Positions 54,351 through 63,887 are shown, counted from the first letter of the stretch. The stretch is DNA of 64,000 nt from DATKRB01 sp963794215 (GCA_963794215.1 CAWCCQ010000001.1:1116001-1180000), one strand, 5' to 3'. The notes: generated by a model from the sequence alone, not told the origin. Made by a program: numbers and translations.

Positions 54351-54818
54351 ATGCGTGTCCTCCTCGTACGCCACGCCCACGCCGGATCGAAGAAGGCGTT
54401 CACCGGTGACGATGATCTCCGACCCCTCGACCGGCGCGGCAGACGAGAGGCCGAGGCGATGGCCCGGACCCTCGCCAAGTACCGACCGACGCTCATGCTG
54501 TCCAGCCCGTCGGCTCGCTGCGTGCAGACAGTCGAGCCCCTCGCGGCCCGCCTGAAGCTCGAGGTGCAACCCACGCCGGCGTTGGCCACCAACGCCGGCA
54601 CCGCCGCGCGTCAGCTGATCGGCGAGTTGGCGGCCTCGGCTCGGGGCGCCCTGGTGATGTGCACGCACCGTGAGGTTCTGGCAGTCGTGCTGCCCGAGCT
54701 CAGCACCGAATTTCACCGACCGCTCGGCCACCGGCTACCCGGCGCAAAAGGGGCCACCTGGGTCCTCGATTTCCGCCGGGGCAAGCTCGTCACCGTCCGT
54801 TACCTCGCGCCCCCGTGA
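54351..54818 (+). CDS. Histidine phosphatase, SixA-like
   Basis: A 155-residue protein from ATG 54351. It opens MRVLLVRHAHAGSKKAF, the RHG-type catalytic motif, with DLRPLDRRGRREAEAMARTL, SSPSARCVQTVEPLA, and a later MCTHREVL carrying the second histidine. Size and order resemble SixA/MutT-associated phosphohistidine phosphatases. No NUDIX gene is adjacent, though fused or paired forms occur in actinobacteria. Confidence 0.85.
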   Translation: MRVLLVRHAHAGSKKAFTGDDDLRPLDRRGRREAEAMARTLAKYRPTLMLSSPSARCVQTVEPLAARLKLEVQPTPALATNAGTAARQLIGELAASARGALVMCTHREVLAVVLPELSTEFHRPLGHRLPGAKGATWVLDFRRGKLVTVRYLAPP

Positions 54819-55192
54819 TGAGCCTGTCCTTGTGCTATTCGGACTCGTTGCAGCCGACAAACCAGTTGAGGAACCAGCCGAGGAACGTGGTCCTTGGACT
54901 CCACCAATGCACCCGCACCGACGCGCCGCGCGACCCCGGTCTTTTCCTCGCTCATCTCGCTCCAGATCGTCCACATTTCGTCGATATCCCGCCACCGTCG
55001 CAAAGGTACTGCGACCGCCACAAGGTCACGCTGGGCGTAGACAATGCCGTGCGTCCCGGCCAACGACCATCGACGCCCAGGGCGCGGCCTGTGATCACCG
55101 AGTGACACGCGTGACGGCGGCATGAGTCGCGCCGCGTAAGAACAAGAAAGGATACCTAGTGGATATGGTCAATATTCACTAGGCTGGACGCC
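54819..55192. other. Intergenic stretch with inverted repeat near its end
   Basis: About 370 bases between the phosphatase and the DivIVA-like gene. No convincing gene is seen. Its last 60 bases are AT-rich and contain the inverted repeat at 55155-55183. Confidence 0.45.
55155..55183. promoter_or_regulatory. 29-bp near-perfect inverted repeat upstream of DivIVA-like gene
   Basis: Arms CCTAGTGGATAT and ATATTCACTAGG match at 11 of 12 positions around the spacer GGTCA. The element ends 9 bases before the ATG. It has the size of a dimeric regulator site. Confidence 0.6.
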
Positions 55193-56869
55193 ATGAGCAC
55201 GATCATGGGCGGGCCCGGGTGGTGGCTGGCGAGCGACGGACGGTGGTACCCGCCCGAGACGCATCCCGACTACCAGCAGCGAGCACAAGAGACCGCTCGA
55301 GAGACATGGACCACCGAGGTCCCCGCGACTGGTCCGGCGACCGAGCTGCTCGAGATGACCGCGCCCGGGCCGATCCCCCCGGCGTTCTATGGCTCGGCCG
55401 GTGACGCCGGGACGTTGCAGGCCGAACCCACGCTCACGATCGAGCACGCCCGCTACATGGGCGGCTTCTTGCCCGAACCCGAGTCCCAGAACTCGTCATT
55501 CGTCCGCTGCACCTCGGCCGGCGTGCAGTTTCGGACGCGGCGGGGCGTGGCCTGGGTACCGTGGAACGACATCTCGGCCTTGATCGCCGAGGGGCCGACC
55601 GAGGTGAACCGGCGCTTCGCAGCCAACCCGCGGCTCTCCGCCGCGGTCTTGGGCTTTCCTCATCGCCGCGAGGACGCGTCCTATCTCGTCGTCGTGTCGG
55701 GCGGAAGCGAGATCATCTTCGAGGTAAACGGCATGATGGTGGCCGAGCTGCACCAGGCCATCGAGCCGCTTCTGGGCCGCCTGTCCCCGGCGGGCAGCGT
55801 CTACGCCACCGCGGGGCCCGCACACGACGCCGGGCCGGCCGAGTGGTCCCCGGCGCCGGCCAACAACAACCTGTGGCCCGCACCGAGCGCGCCCCCCAAC
55901 GGTAGGTCTCCCGCGGTGTCTGGGGACCGCCCGCCCATCGAGCTCGGGTCGGTGCCACCGTGGTCCCCGCCGTCACCCTCATCGACCGAATGGTCGTCGG
56001 CGAGCCCCGACACCCCGAGCACGACCACCTGGCCACCCCCTGCCCCTGCGCCGGCGCAGTCGGCCGAGCAGCCCGCCGCGCCCTACGAGACCTCCAACGA
56101 ACAAAACGGATGGTCGTCCAACGGCACTCTCTCTCAGCCCACGTCATGGCACGGGCGCCACGGGGTGCCCGAGACCCCACCCGCGGAGTACGGATCGACG
56201 CCACCAGGCAATCGGGACACCTCGGACGCCCCGACACCACAAGGGTCCCCGGGGAACGCCGTGCAGCAGTTCTTGGCCGACGCGTCGTCCAAAGGTTTGT
56301 TGGATGCCTTGCACGGACCGGGCGATGCCGAGGCGCTCCGGGTAGCCACCGAGGCGGTGCAGGCCGCCAACGCGGCCGCCTCAGCAGCCGAGGAAGCGGC
56401 CCACTCCGCGCTGTCGGCCGCCGACGCCGTCCACCGCTTCACCGTGGTGCGGACTAGCGAAGCCGAAATTGGCGACTTGTTGATCCGATGCCAGCAGTTC
56501 ATCGAGGGGGCTATCGCCGATGCCGAGCGCCACGCCCAGCAGATCGTCGCGTCAGCTCGCTCCCAAGCCGATGTCATCCTCGCCGACGCCACCCGCCGAG
56601 CGAACGAGCTCGAGCGGGGGGCCAACCCGTACAGTCAGGCGCCCGCAGCTGGGGCGTTCGGGGCAGCTCCGATCATCTCGACCGAGTCGGCGCGTGAGCT
56701 CAACTCGACCATCGACGGGTACATCCGGGTCAACTCCGAGCTCATGCACGAGCTCCGTCTGTTGTCGGGAAGCATCGGGGTCGAGATACCCGGAGATCCG
56801 CCGGGATCGGCCGCGCCCGAAGCGCCGACTGGTCTCCCCCAACAGGCACCGAGCTACCACCACTCCTAA
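55193..56869 (+). CDS. DivIVA-like coiled-coil protein with GWW N-terminal tag
   Basis: The 558-residue protein starts with GGPGWWLASDGRWYPPE, a short tag common to many Acidimicrobiia proteins. A PH-like beta domain follows (ARYMGGFLPEP, GVAWVPWNDISALI, YLVVVSGGSEIIFEV) to residue ~200. Then comes a proline/serine-rich disordered region, and a C-terminal coiled coil (residues ~360-480, EAVQAANAAASAAEEAAHSALSAADAV, AIADAERHAQQIVASARSQADVIL) like the DivIVA/Wag31 tail. It may organise cell poles or septum, but that is inferred from the coiled coil only. Confidence 0.7.
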   Translation: MSTIMGGPGWWLASDGRWYPPETHPDYQQRAQETARETWTTEVPATGPATELLEMTAPGPIPPAFYGSAGDAGTLQAEPTLTIEHARYMGGFLPEPESQNSSFVRCTSAGVQFRTRRGVAWVPWNDISALIAEGPTEVNRRFAANPRLSAAVLGFPHRREDASYLVVVSGGSEIIFEVNGMMVAELHQAIEPLLGRLSPAGSVYATAGPAHDAGPAEWSPAPANNNLWPAPSAPPNGRSPAVSGDRPPIELGSVPPWSPPSPSSTEWSSASPDTPSTTTWPPPAPAPAQSAEQPAAPYETSNEQNGWSSNGTLSQPTSWHGRHGVPETPPAEYGSTPPGNRDTSDAPTPQGSPGNAVQQFLADASSKGLLDALHGPGDAEALRVATEAVQAANAAASAAEEAAHSALSAADAVHRFTVVRTSEAEIGDLLIRCQQFIEGAIADAERHAQQIVASARSQADVILADATRRANELERGANPYSQAPAAGAFGAAPIISTESARELNSTIDGYIRVNSELMHELRLLSGSIGVEIPGDPPGSAAPEAPTGLPQQAPSYHHS

Positions 56870-56904
56870 CGACGCGGATTTCGACACTGGTCCACCGGGC
56901 GTCC

Positions 56905-58434
56905 TCAATCGGTGCACCGGGTCCCGGGGGTGGGCAAGCTTCCATCGACTAAATAGGCCTGGTCGATCGCTCTGACACACCCGCTGTAGTAGTAGGTCAC
57001 GTGGCTGTCGCCCACCCAGGTGACGAGCACCCCGTGGTCCAGCTCGGCGGCCAGGTTCACCGCCCACTGGTACGGGGTGGCGGGATCGCCGGTGGCACCG
57101 GTCACCAGGATCGGTGGTGCGCCAGGATCACTGGCCGGCATCGGGCTACGGGTCGGCAGGACCGGCCACTGAGCGCAGGCAAGCAAGCCCCAGGTGAGGA
57201 GCGGCCCGAAGACGGGCGCATTCGCCGCGGCGCGGGCCGCCAGGGCCGGGTAGTCGGCCGCATCACGATCGACCGGGTGGTCCAAGCAGTCGATGGCCAG
57301 CTCCGCCTCGGCCCCGTTGCTCGAGCCGCCGGTCTCGTAGCGTCCAGCCATGGTCGCCACCTCGGTACCGTTGCCATGCGCCGCCTCGGCGAGCGCCTCG
57401 CCCAGGACCGGCCAGTTCGACGTCGATCCCAACCCGGCCAACAGGGCGTCATAGAGGTCTCCCGGGCCGGCCGACTGCCCACCCGCCGCGGGCAGGGGCG
57501 TGCTGGCCGCCCCCGAGATGAGCCCGAGCACCGCGCTGGTCGGATCCCCGCTCGGCCGCCACGCACAACTCGCGCTCCGCGCGCACCACGTGAAGAAGTT
57601 GTCGAGCGCGCTCTCGAATCCGACGGCCTGGTCGTCGACCATCTCGGTCATCGAGAGGGCGGGGTCGATGGCCCCGTCGAGCACCATCGCCCGCACGTGA
57701 GTGGGGAACATCTCCGCGTAGGTGGCTCCGAGCAATGTGCCGTAGGAGTGGCCAATGAAGGTCAGGCGCTCGTCGCCGAGGGCAGCTCGGATCTCGTCGA
57801 GGTCGCGGGCGGTGTCGACCGTGCCCACGTAGGGGAGCATTGCGGTGTTCTGCGCCTCGCAGGCCGCGGCGAAGCTCCGGTAATAGGCGACCAGCGCCTG
57901 CTGCTGGGCCGTACTGGTAGGCACCGGCACGTACTGGCCCAGCGTGTTCGGCGCCGAACAGAGGATCGGGCTGGTGCGCTCTACCCCCCGGGGGTCGAAC
58001 GAGACGACGTCGAAGCGATCGAGGAGCTCGGGCGTGAGCACGGCGAGCTCTGCGGGAAGGTCGTCGATGCCCGAAGTACCCGGGCCTCCTGGGTTGATCA
58101 CGAGCGAGCCGATCCGTTCGCTCGGGTCGAGGGCGGGGTGACGGGCCACGGCGATCTGGATGCTCGAGCCATCAGGGTCGGCGTAGTCGACCGGTACAGT
58201 CACCGAGCCGCATTGCAGACCGTCCTGACAGGCCGACCATGCGATAGGCGGGACGGGGGGCAGTGAGGTGGTCGTGGTGGAGGAGGTACCCGGTGGCAGC
58301 GCAACGGCAGGGCTAGGACCCCCAGAACGGTGGGCGACCAGACCACCGTTCTGGGGGTCCGAATTCAGCCAGCCGCACACGAGCACCGCGACGAGTACCC
58401 CGGCGACACAGGGAATTGCGTGTCGGAGTCTCAC
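56905..58434 (-). CDS. Secreted alpha/beta-hydrolase, TAP C-terminal type
   Basis: The 509-residue protein has a signal/anchor at its N-terminus (MRLRHAIPCVAGVLVAVLVCGW) and a Thr/Pro linker. The hydrolase fold has SLVINPGGPGTSG, VSFDPRGVERTSP, nucleophile FIGHSYGTLLGATYAE, and the C-terminal domain APPILVTGATGDPATPYQWA (Asp) with GDSHVTYY (His). This is the actinobacterial tripeptidyl-aminopeptidase-like branch. An 18-bp perfect hairpin lies at codons ~25-40. It acts outside the membrane; substrate unknown. Confidence 0.88.
   Translation of the reverse strand: MRLRHAIPCVAGVLVAVLVCGWLNSDPQNGGLVAHRSGGPSPAVALPPGTSSTTTTSLPPVPPIAWSACQDGLQCGSVTVPVDYADPDGSSIQIAVARHPALDPSERIGSLVINPGGPGTSGIDDLPAELAVLTPELLDRFDVVSFDPRGVERTSPILCSAPNTLGQYVPVPTSTAQQQALVAYYRSFAAACEAQNTAMLPYVGTVDTARDLDEIRAALGDERLTFIGHSYGTLLGATYAEMFPTHVRAMVLDGAIDPALSMTEMVDDQAVGFESALDNFFTWCARSASCAWRPSGDPTSAVLGLISGAASTPLPAAGGQSAGPGDLYDALLAGLGSTSNWPVLGEALAEAAHGNGTEVATMAGRYETGGSSNGAEAELAIDCLDHPVDRDAADYPALAARAAANAPVFGPLLTWGLLACAQWPVLPTRSPMPASDPGAPPILVTGATGDPATPYQWAVNLAAELDHGVLVTWVGDSHVTYYYSGCVRAIDQAYLVDGSLPTPGTRCTD
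58316..58360. repeat. Perfect 18-bp inverted repeat with 9-bp loop in CDS
   Basis: Arms 58316-58333 (GGACCCCCAGAACGGTGG) and 58343-58360 are exact complements around GCGACCAGA. In the mRNA of the hydrolase this forms a very stable hairpin some 75-120 bases after the start. Confidence 0.9.
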
Positions 58435-58690
58435 GCGGCGCCCACCTCAGACCCCGATGTGACGCCGGCGCCTCCACAACTTGCCCTGCGCCCCTTCGAA
58501 TCTCATGACTGAAACTGTTGTACCAAGGCCGTGGACCGGTCGCCACCAGCCGCGCTGAATTCACCTCGTGCAGGGATGGCCATCACCGTTCGATCGGGCG
58601 TCGTTCACGTGGGCCACGCAAATGCCAGGTTCGAAGCTGCCAGCCTCCCTCGCTCCACCCCGAAGAGTGTTCCGATCGCCCCAAGGGGTG
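58435..58690. other. Gap between surface protein and hydrolase genes
   Basis: About 256 bases on the minus strand between two same-strand genes; no gene or RNA recognised. Confidence 0.4.
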
Positions 58691-61456
58691 TCAGACGCGC
58701 ACTGTCCGACGCCGTCGAAAGACCAGCAGGCTTCCCCCGAGGAGCAGCACGGCCACTAGCGGGAGCGCGACCGAAAGAGGGCTCTCGGGCGTGGCAGCGG
58801 CGGGCGAGACCGACAGGGTGACCGTCAGGATGTTGCGATACAAGGCGGGATCGGTCGCCCCGATCGTGTATTGGGCCGAGTTGTTGGTGCCCACCGCGGT
58901 GCCGGCTGGCGAAATGGGCTTGGGCAGCCGGTAGCCCGCGAAGACCATCGTCAGGGACCCATCGGGGTTCTGCACCACGCTTGGCCCGTAGGCCCGTCCC
59001 GAGTAGTAGGCCGAAGCCCCCAGGGCCGAAGTCGGATGCGCCTCTTGCGCCGCCGACGCGGAGAACGTGTAATCGGTCGAGATCACCGAGGTCGGGATCG
59101 TCCAGTTCTCTCCGTCGGTGGAAGAGGTGTAGAAGATCTGGTTGAAGGCGTCGCTATCACCGTCCCCACACCAAGATCCGGACAAGAACAGCCCGTAGGA
59201 GCCGTCCGAATTGGTGATGATCGATCCGCCCGACCCGACGAACCGCATCTCGGTTGCGTCGGGCGTACCAGCCGCCGAGTACGCGTTGAGGTTGGAAGGA
59301 CTGGCCGTGAGCGTCGGGTTGGTGATGTCCTCGTAGTTGGTGGCACCGTTGGAGGCGCCGCTGATGATCCCGCCGTTGGCGAGTCCGGTGCTCGAGAAGT
59401 CGACTCCGTCGGTGGTGTACGCGGCTCGCAGGACGGTGAGGTCCTGGTTGTTCGCCCAGAGTTTCTCCGCCGCGCTGCTCTTCATGCTGCCCTCCCCGAG
59501 CGCACCCAACGTCGACTGGGGCGCTGCGCAGCCGTTGGCGGCGGCAATCCACGCGGTGCTCGGCAGGGTATCGCCCGAGGTTGCTCCGGAGCAGTTCTCG
59601 AGGGTGTCGGTCGTCGCGTTGAACCCGCCACTGCAGGTTTCGGTGACGACGCTATTGGTGGTGCCGTCACCGATGTCCACCACCACCGGGCTCGTCGTCG
59701 TCGCCGTAGGCAACGAACTGGTGCTGTTCGGGAACGGCGACATCGTCAAATTCATGCCGTTGGTGAACGTGGTCGCCGACCCGTTGTAGTAGCCCCAGAT
59801 GTAGTAGTTGAGAATCTTTTCGGTGTAGAGCACAACCGTCGAACCGGTGGGCGCTCCCGGGTAGCTGGGCACGACGCCGACGATCCCGTCCGGTGCTACC
59901 AGCCCGGTTGTCTGCTGGGCAGTGCTCGGGATGATCGGGTCGGAGGTAACCGGGTCGCCCACGTTCACCGTTAGGGTGGACGAGCCACCCGGTCCGGTGG
60001 AGCAGTCCTCGACCTTGTTGGTGGGTAACGCGTTCGACTGATTGCAGTAGGTCGCGATCCCGTCGATGTAGGCGCGGTTGGGAGCGTTCAGATTGAAGAT
60101 GCCCATGGTGAGGTTGTTCGCATTGGTCACGGTGAGGCCGAAGCCTTCGAGACCGCCGTCGCCGGTTGTGGTGTTCGGCCCGACCGGAACCGTACAAGGG
60201 AGGCTTCCGGTGAAGGAGCTCGTCGTGCCCGGCACAGAACTGCCGCTCTTACACCCACTCGCGGGGGACTTCTCCTTCAAGTTGCTCGAGATGGTGGCGA
60301 TCACCTGTTCGATCAGGTCCCCGCTCGCCACGCTGATGCCGCCCGCCAGTGAAGTGGTACAACCGGTGAGGGAACTCGGACTGCCGACCGTCACCCCAGT
60401 GCAGGAGATGATGTCCGACGCAGTCGGAGTTGGGGTCTGAGTGAGGTCGACGAACGGCCCGGGCACCAGCTGTTCGGGTCCACTGGTCGGGAGGGGGTTA
60501 GTGAGCCCAATGCTGGTCGCGCTGGCAGTGATCGGCACCGCACCCGAGGCGAAGTCGTCGGGGTCGATGCCCGTCATCTCGGTCGAAGGTGCTCCGCCAA
60601 GAGGGTTGGAGGCGGTCGGCGTGAGCTGGTGGACCAGCAAACCCACTCCGACGTTGTCGCCGGCGCCACGTTCGAGGGTGTAGAGGTAGCTCGAACCCCC
60701 GACCGACACCACGTTGGGGTGGCCCTCTCCGTCGTCGTTGGTATCAGCGGTCGGACAGTACTCGGGGTTCTGCTCGAGCGCTTCACTGTCGTAGGTCCAG
60801 CTGGTCCCGCCGTTGGTCGACGTCGCCGCCACGATGGCCTCGTCAGCGTCCTTCGGTCGGTAGTCGAAGTACCCGGTCAGGGAACCATCGGCGTTACGCA
60901 CGACATGGGGAAAATAGTAAGGAGCGAAGGGCAACATCGTCCCAGACGGTTGGCGGCTGACCGGACTCGTCGACGGCGCTTTCGATTCGGTCAGGTTGCT
61001 TCCCGACCCGCAGTAGTCATCCAAAGGACCGGGAGTGCCAACCACGCCGCTCGGGTACGGCGAGATGCCATCGGTGGTGCTGGTCGCGCTGGGGTAGACC
61101 GCGAGGTTCGGCTCGGCAGGAGAACCTCCGGTCGTCGCCCCTCCGGGCGTGTAGGTCGGAAGAAGGGTTCCGGGGGGTAACGAGGTATAGAACGGGAAGC
61201 TCGAGTCCCCCTGGGAGGTGTTCCACGGTGCAGCGATCGCTCCGCCGCTCGCGTTGGTCCCGTCAGCAATGGAGTCTACGACCGGCATGGCTGGCGTGTA
61301 CGTAATCGACGATCCCACCGCTCCTGCGTTTCCACTGAATGTCAGCGCGGCTGGAAAGGCTGCGGCCAGACACAGCGACCAGGCAATGATCGAGCGTCGT
61401 ACGCTACGCGCACTCCGTCCTCCTATAACACGCCCCACTTCTCCTCCTGAGTCCAA
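58691..61456 (-). CDS. Large exported protein, beta-propeller (sialidase-like) with C-terminal anchor
   Basis: The 921-residue protein has a signal peptide (RRSIIAWSLCLAAAFPAALTFSGNAGA). Asp-box-like repeats follow, for example ATSTNGGTSWTYDSE near residue 210 and YTSSTDGENWTIPTSV near 800, with PDGSLTGYFDYR and PDGSLTMVFAGYR between. This suggests a BNR/sialidase-like propeller, but catalytic residues cannot be assigned. The C-terminus is PESPLSVALPLVAVLLLGGSLLVF then RRRRTVRV, a membrane anchor without LPXTG. A sortase gene lies 1.5 kb upstream on the same strand. Confidence 0.7.
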   Translation of the reverse strand: MDSGGEVGRVIGGRSARSVRRSIIAWSLCLAAAFPAALTFSGNAGAVGSSITYTPAMPVVDSIADGTNASGGAIAAPWNTSQGDSSFPFYTSLPPGTLLPTYTPGGATTGGSPAEPNLAVYPSATSTTDGISPYPSGVVGTPGPLDDYCGSGSNLTESKAPSTSPVSRQPSGTMLPFAPYYFPHVVRNADGSLTGYFDYRPKDADEAIVAATSTNGGTSWTYDSEALEQNPEYCPTADTNDDGEGHPNVVSVGGSSYLYTLERGAGDNVGVGLLVHQLTPTASNPLGGAPSTEMTGIDPDDFASGAVPITASATSIGLTNPLPTSGPEQLVPGPFVDLTQTPTPTASDIISCTGVTVGSPSSLTGCTTSLAGGISVASGDLIEQVIATISSNLKEKSPASGCKSGSSVPGTTSSFTGSLPCTVPVGPNTTTGDGGLEGFGLTVTNANNLTMGIFNLNAPNRAYIDGIATYCNQSNALPTNKVEDCSTGPGGSSTLTVNVGDPVTSDPIIPSTAQQTTGLVAPDGIVGVVPSYPGAPTGSTVVLYTEKILNYYIWGYYNGSATTFTNGMNLTMSPFPNSTSSLPTATTTSPVVVDIGDGTTNSVVTETCSGGFNATTDTLENCSGATSGDTLPSTAWIAAANGCAAPQSTLGALGEGSMKSSAAEKLWANNQDLTVLRAAYTTDGVDFSSTGLANGGIISGASNGATNYEDITNPTLTASPSNLNAYSAAGTPDATEMRFVGSGGSIITNSDGSYGLFLSGSWCGDGDSDAFNQIFYTSSTDGENWTIPTSVISTDYTFSASAAQEAHPTSALGASAYYSGRAYGPSVVQNPDGSLTMVFAGYRLPKPISPAGTAVGTNNSAQYTIGATDPALYRNILTVTLSVSPAAATPESPLSVALPLVAVLLLGGSLLVFRRRRTVRV

Positions 61457-61699
61457 GTGGCTGGGTCACTTGTACCAGTGGAAGCTCCTTTGGGCACCTG
61501 TCGGCACGAACATTTCATTCTCCCCTTGCGCCTCCGTCACCGATCGGGCACACAGTGTTCGCGTGCGTCACGTGCCAGCCCCTTTTGCGGCTTCGACACA
61601 TCCGCCACGCGAGTCGTCAGCATCACTGAAGTCTCAGCGTGTCCACTGATGCGGGGCGGCGACCACGTGAGTGACCGAATGGTGAACGCCGGCGGTGGG
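61457..61699. other. Gap between cyclophilin and surface protein genes
   Basis: Two same-strand genes are separated by 243 bases. No gene is seen; a promoter for the surface protein may lie here. Confidence 0.4.
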
Positions 61700-62944
61700 C
61701 TACGAGGAGCTGGTCGTCACTTTCAGAATCCGGTGAATGACGTTCGGCGGCGTTCCCGAACTACTGCCGTCGGCATTGATCGCCTCGACCACGCTCATGC
61801 CGGTGGTCACGTGGCCGAACAGCGTGTAGCTGTTCGGCAGGGATTCGCCCTGCGATCCGGCCACCACGAACCACTGGCTACCCCCGGAGTTGGGCTGGCC
61901 CGTGTTGGCCATGGCCACCGAACCAAGTGGGTACTGCTGTGCCGGGTCGGCCGCCTTTGGTGGCAACTGGTCGACGATCGTGTAGCCCGGTCCTCCCGTT
62001 CCCGTCCCGGTGGGGTCACCAGTCTGGTCGACAAACCCCGGGATGACCCGGTGGAACGTCACGCAGTCGAAGAATCGGTGTTGTGCGAGGAACACGAAGT
62101 TGTTGACCGTTTCCGCGACGGTGGACGCGTCGAGCGCGATCACAAAGGTTCCCACGTCGGTCGTGACCGTCGCGGTGTACGTCTTGGTCGTGTTGATCTC
62201 ACCTGGCGGGGGACCAGCCCAAGTCGGCTTGTGAAGGGCGGCTCCGGGCTTGGAGGGACAGCCGGACGCGGCTGCGACTCGGTCTGCCGCTGCCTGGGCC
62301 GCCGCCGTCGGATTGGCTGGAGGTGCAACGAAACGTGCGTTCTGCTCGGCGGCGGTCGTCACCAATACCCGCCGCAGATGCGCCGACAGCGCACCGCTGA
62401 CTGGCGCCGCACCTGACCCAGCAGTCGTGCTGGTCGCCGAACCCAGGCCCGTGTCCATTGCCGCCACTTCCACGACGCTGCCCCGTAGCCAGAAGATGCC
62501 AAAGCTGGAGGAGCTGCTCTTGCGGGCAGTGGCCGAGGGCCCGAGGGACCTGGGAGGGATCACTTGCGCCAGGGCGCTTCCGGTGGCCGCGATCCCCTGC
62601 ATCAACGTGCGTGCCGCCTTCGTCGAATTGCAGAAGTAGGCCTCTGACACGAGTCCGGTACCACCGGTTCCGTCCTCGAATGCTTCCTGTACGACCGAGG
62701 TGCAGTCCGGAAGCCCGGTGCTCTCTGACAGCTGGGCCGTGTGGACCAACTTGGTGAACCCCAGACCCACTGCCTGTTGCAAGGTGATGAGCTCATCGGT
62801 CGGCTTGCTGACACCGGCGCCAGCACCCGACGCCGCGGCCGGTGCGAACACTCCGGTGGCGCCTATCACTGCTGCGACCAGGACCCCGTTGCCGAGGAAC
62901 GCCCGCAATCGTCGGCGCCGGCTCTTGTGCACATGGTGTCGCAA
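61700..62944 (-). CDS. Exported cyclophilin-type peptidyl-prolyl isomerase
   Basis: The 414-residue protein has a signal peptide (NGVLVAAVIGATGVFAPAAASGA after RRRR), a helical N-terminal domain of about 220 residues without known motifs, and a cyclophilin domain at the end: TTDVGTFVIALDAS, VTFHRVIPGFVDQTGDPTGTG, GSVAMANTGQPNSGGSQWFVVAG and YTLFGHVTTGMSVV. It isomerises prolyl bonds of exported proteins. It sits between sortase and surface-protein genes on one strand. Confidence 0.88.
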   Translation of the reverse strand: MRHHVHKSRRRRLRAFLGNGVLVAAVIGATGVFAPAAASGAGAGVSKPTDELITLQQAVGLGFTKLVHTAQLSESTGLPDCTSVVQEAFEDGTGGTGLVSEAYFCNSTKAARTLMQGIAATGSALAQVIPPRSLGPSATARKSSSSSFGIFWLRGSVVEVAAMDTGLGSATSTTAGSGAAPVSGALSAHLRRVLVTTAAEQNARFVAPPANPTAAAQAAADRVAAASGCPSKPGAALHKPTWAGPPPGEINTTKTYTATVTTDVGTFVIALDASTVAETVNNFVFLAQHRFFDCVTFHRVIPGFVDQTGDPTGTGTGGPGYTIVDQLPPKAADPAQQYPLGSVAMANTGQPNSGGSQWFVVAGSQGESLPNSYTLFGHVTTGMSVVEAINADGSSSGTPPNVIHRILKVTTSSS

Positions 62945-62978
62945 GGTTCACCCTTCATCTCGGACGGATCCGCGGCGA

Positions 62979-63887
62979 TCAGGCCGCCGCTGGTAGGAAG
63001 TTCTCGAGAACTTGGAAGAGGACGTAGAGCCCTGCCACCCAGATCGGCACCAGCACGAGCCAGCGCGCAACCGGGTCGAATCGTTGACCGAGACGCCGGC
63101 AGAAGAGCCCGAGCGCGATCAGGCCCATCCCGAGGACCGTGGCGGCCGGAAGCTCGCCCCAGTTCCAGCCGGCGGGCGCCTCGTCAACCAAGCGATACGA
63201 TCGAACCGGCCGGCTCGGCGCAGCGGAAGAGCCCGAGGGTTCCTTGAGCAGGGCGACCACCACCAGCCGCTGCGCCGCCGAGAACTCGGGGTTGCAAGTG
63301 GTCAAGGTCAGCCGGTTGTCGCCGAAATCCTGCAGCACCGCAGTGTCCGTCGGCTGCACCGGGTACGGGGTCTGGGACACCACATAGGTGAGTCGTTCGC
63401 CCCAAGTGGTGGTCAAATAGATCGGATCTCCCACCGCCAGTTCGGCCAGGCGATTGAAAGGAGCGCCGTGGGTGGTCCGGTGGCCGGCGATGGCGACGTT
63501 GCCCGCCTGCCCGGGTAGGGCGGTCCCAACGTAGTGGCCGGGACCCATCGCCAGGTCCGACGCTGCCGTGCCCGACACCACGTACTGATTGAGGGCGATC
63601 TTCGGAATGGTGAGCTGGGCGACTACCGACCCGTCAGCCGGATTCTGAAACCGCTCCGACGCCGCTATGAGGCGGATGGGACTGCTCGATGCGGCTCCCG
63701 ATGACGCACCAACGGGGCTGGTGCCCGGCGGGCGTACGCCACTGTGCAACTTGGCGTCGAATTGGGCACGAAGTGCCGCCTGTGCGTGATGTTCCCCAAT
63801 TGCCGTACCCCATAGCTGCCACGCCACGAAAAGCAGGATGATCGCGCCGATGTTGCGCACCCAAGTGAAGAGCGTGGCCAACCGCAT
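62979..63887 (-). CDS. Class E sortase
   Basis: The 302-residue protein has an N-terminal membrane helix (NIGAIILLFVAWQLWGTAI), a Ser/Ala-rich linker and a sortase fold. It has IPKIALNQYVVSGT, catalytic His in VAIAGHRTTHGAPF (H136), catalytic Cys in TLTTCNPEFSAAQRLVV (C198), and Arg R207. A C-terminal pair of helices follows (TVLGMGLIALGLF, LVLVPIWVAGLYVLFQV), usual in actinobacterial class E enzymes. It attaches proteins with a C-terminal sorting signal to the cell wall. No LAXTG-type substrate is seen in the window. Confidence 0.88.
   Translation of the reverse strand: MRLATLFTWVRNIGAIILLFVAWQLWGTAIGEHHAQAALRAQFDAKLHSGVRPPGTSPVGASSGAASSSPIRLIAASERFQNPADGSVVAQLTIPKIALNQYVVSGTAASDLAMGPGHYVGTALPGQAGNVAIAGHRTTHGAPFNRLAELAVGDPIYLTTTWGERLTYVVSQTPYPVQPTDTAVLQDFGDNRLTLTTCNPEFSAAQRLVVVALLKEPSGSSAAPSRPVRSYRLVDEAPAGWNWGELPAATVLGMGLIALGLFCRRLGQRFDPVARWLVLVPIWVAGLYVLFQVLENFLPAAA

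Noticed and set aside
58691..61456. LPXTG sorting motif at the end of the surface protein
   Set aside because: Looked for LPXTG, LAXTG and NPQTN-type motifs in the last 50 residues; none present, only PESPLSVALPL.
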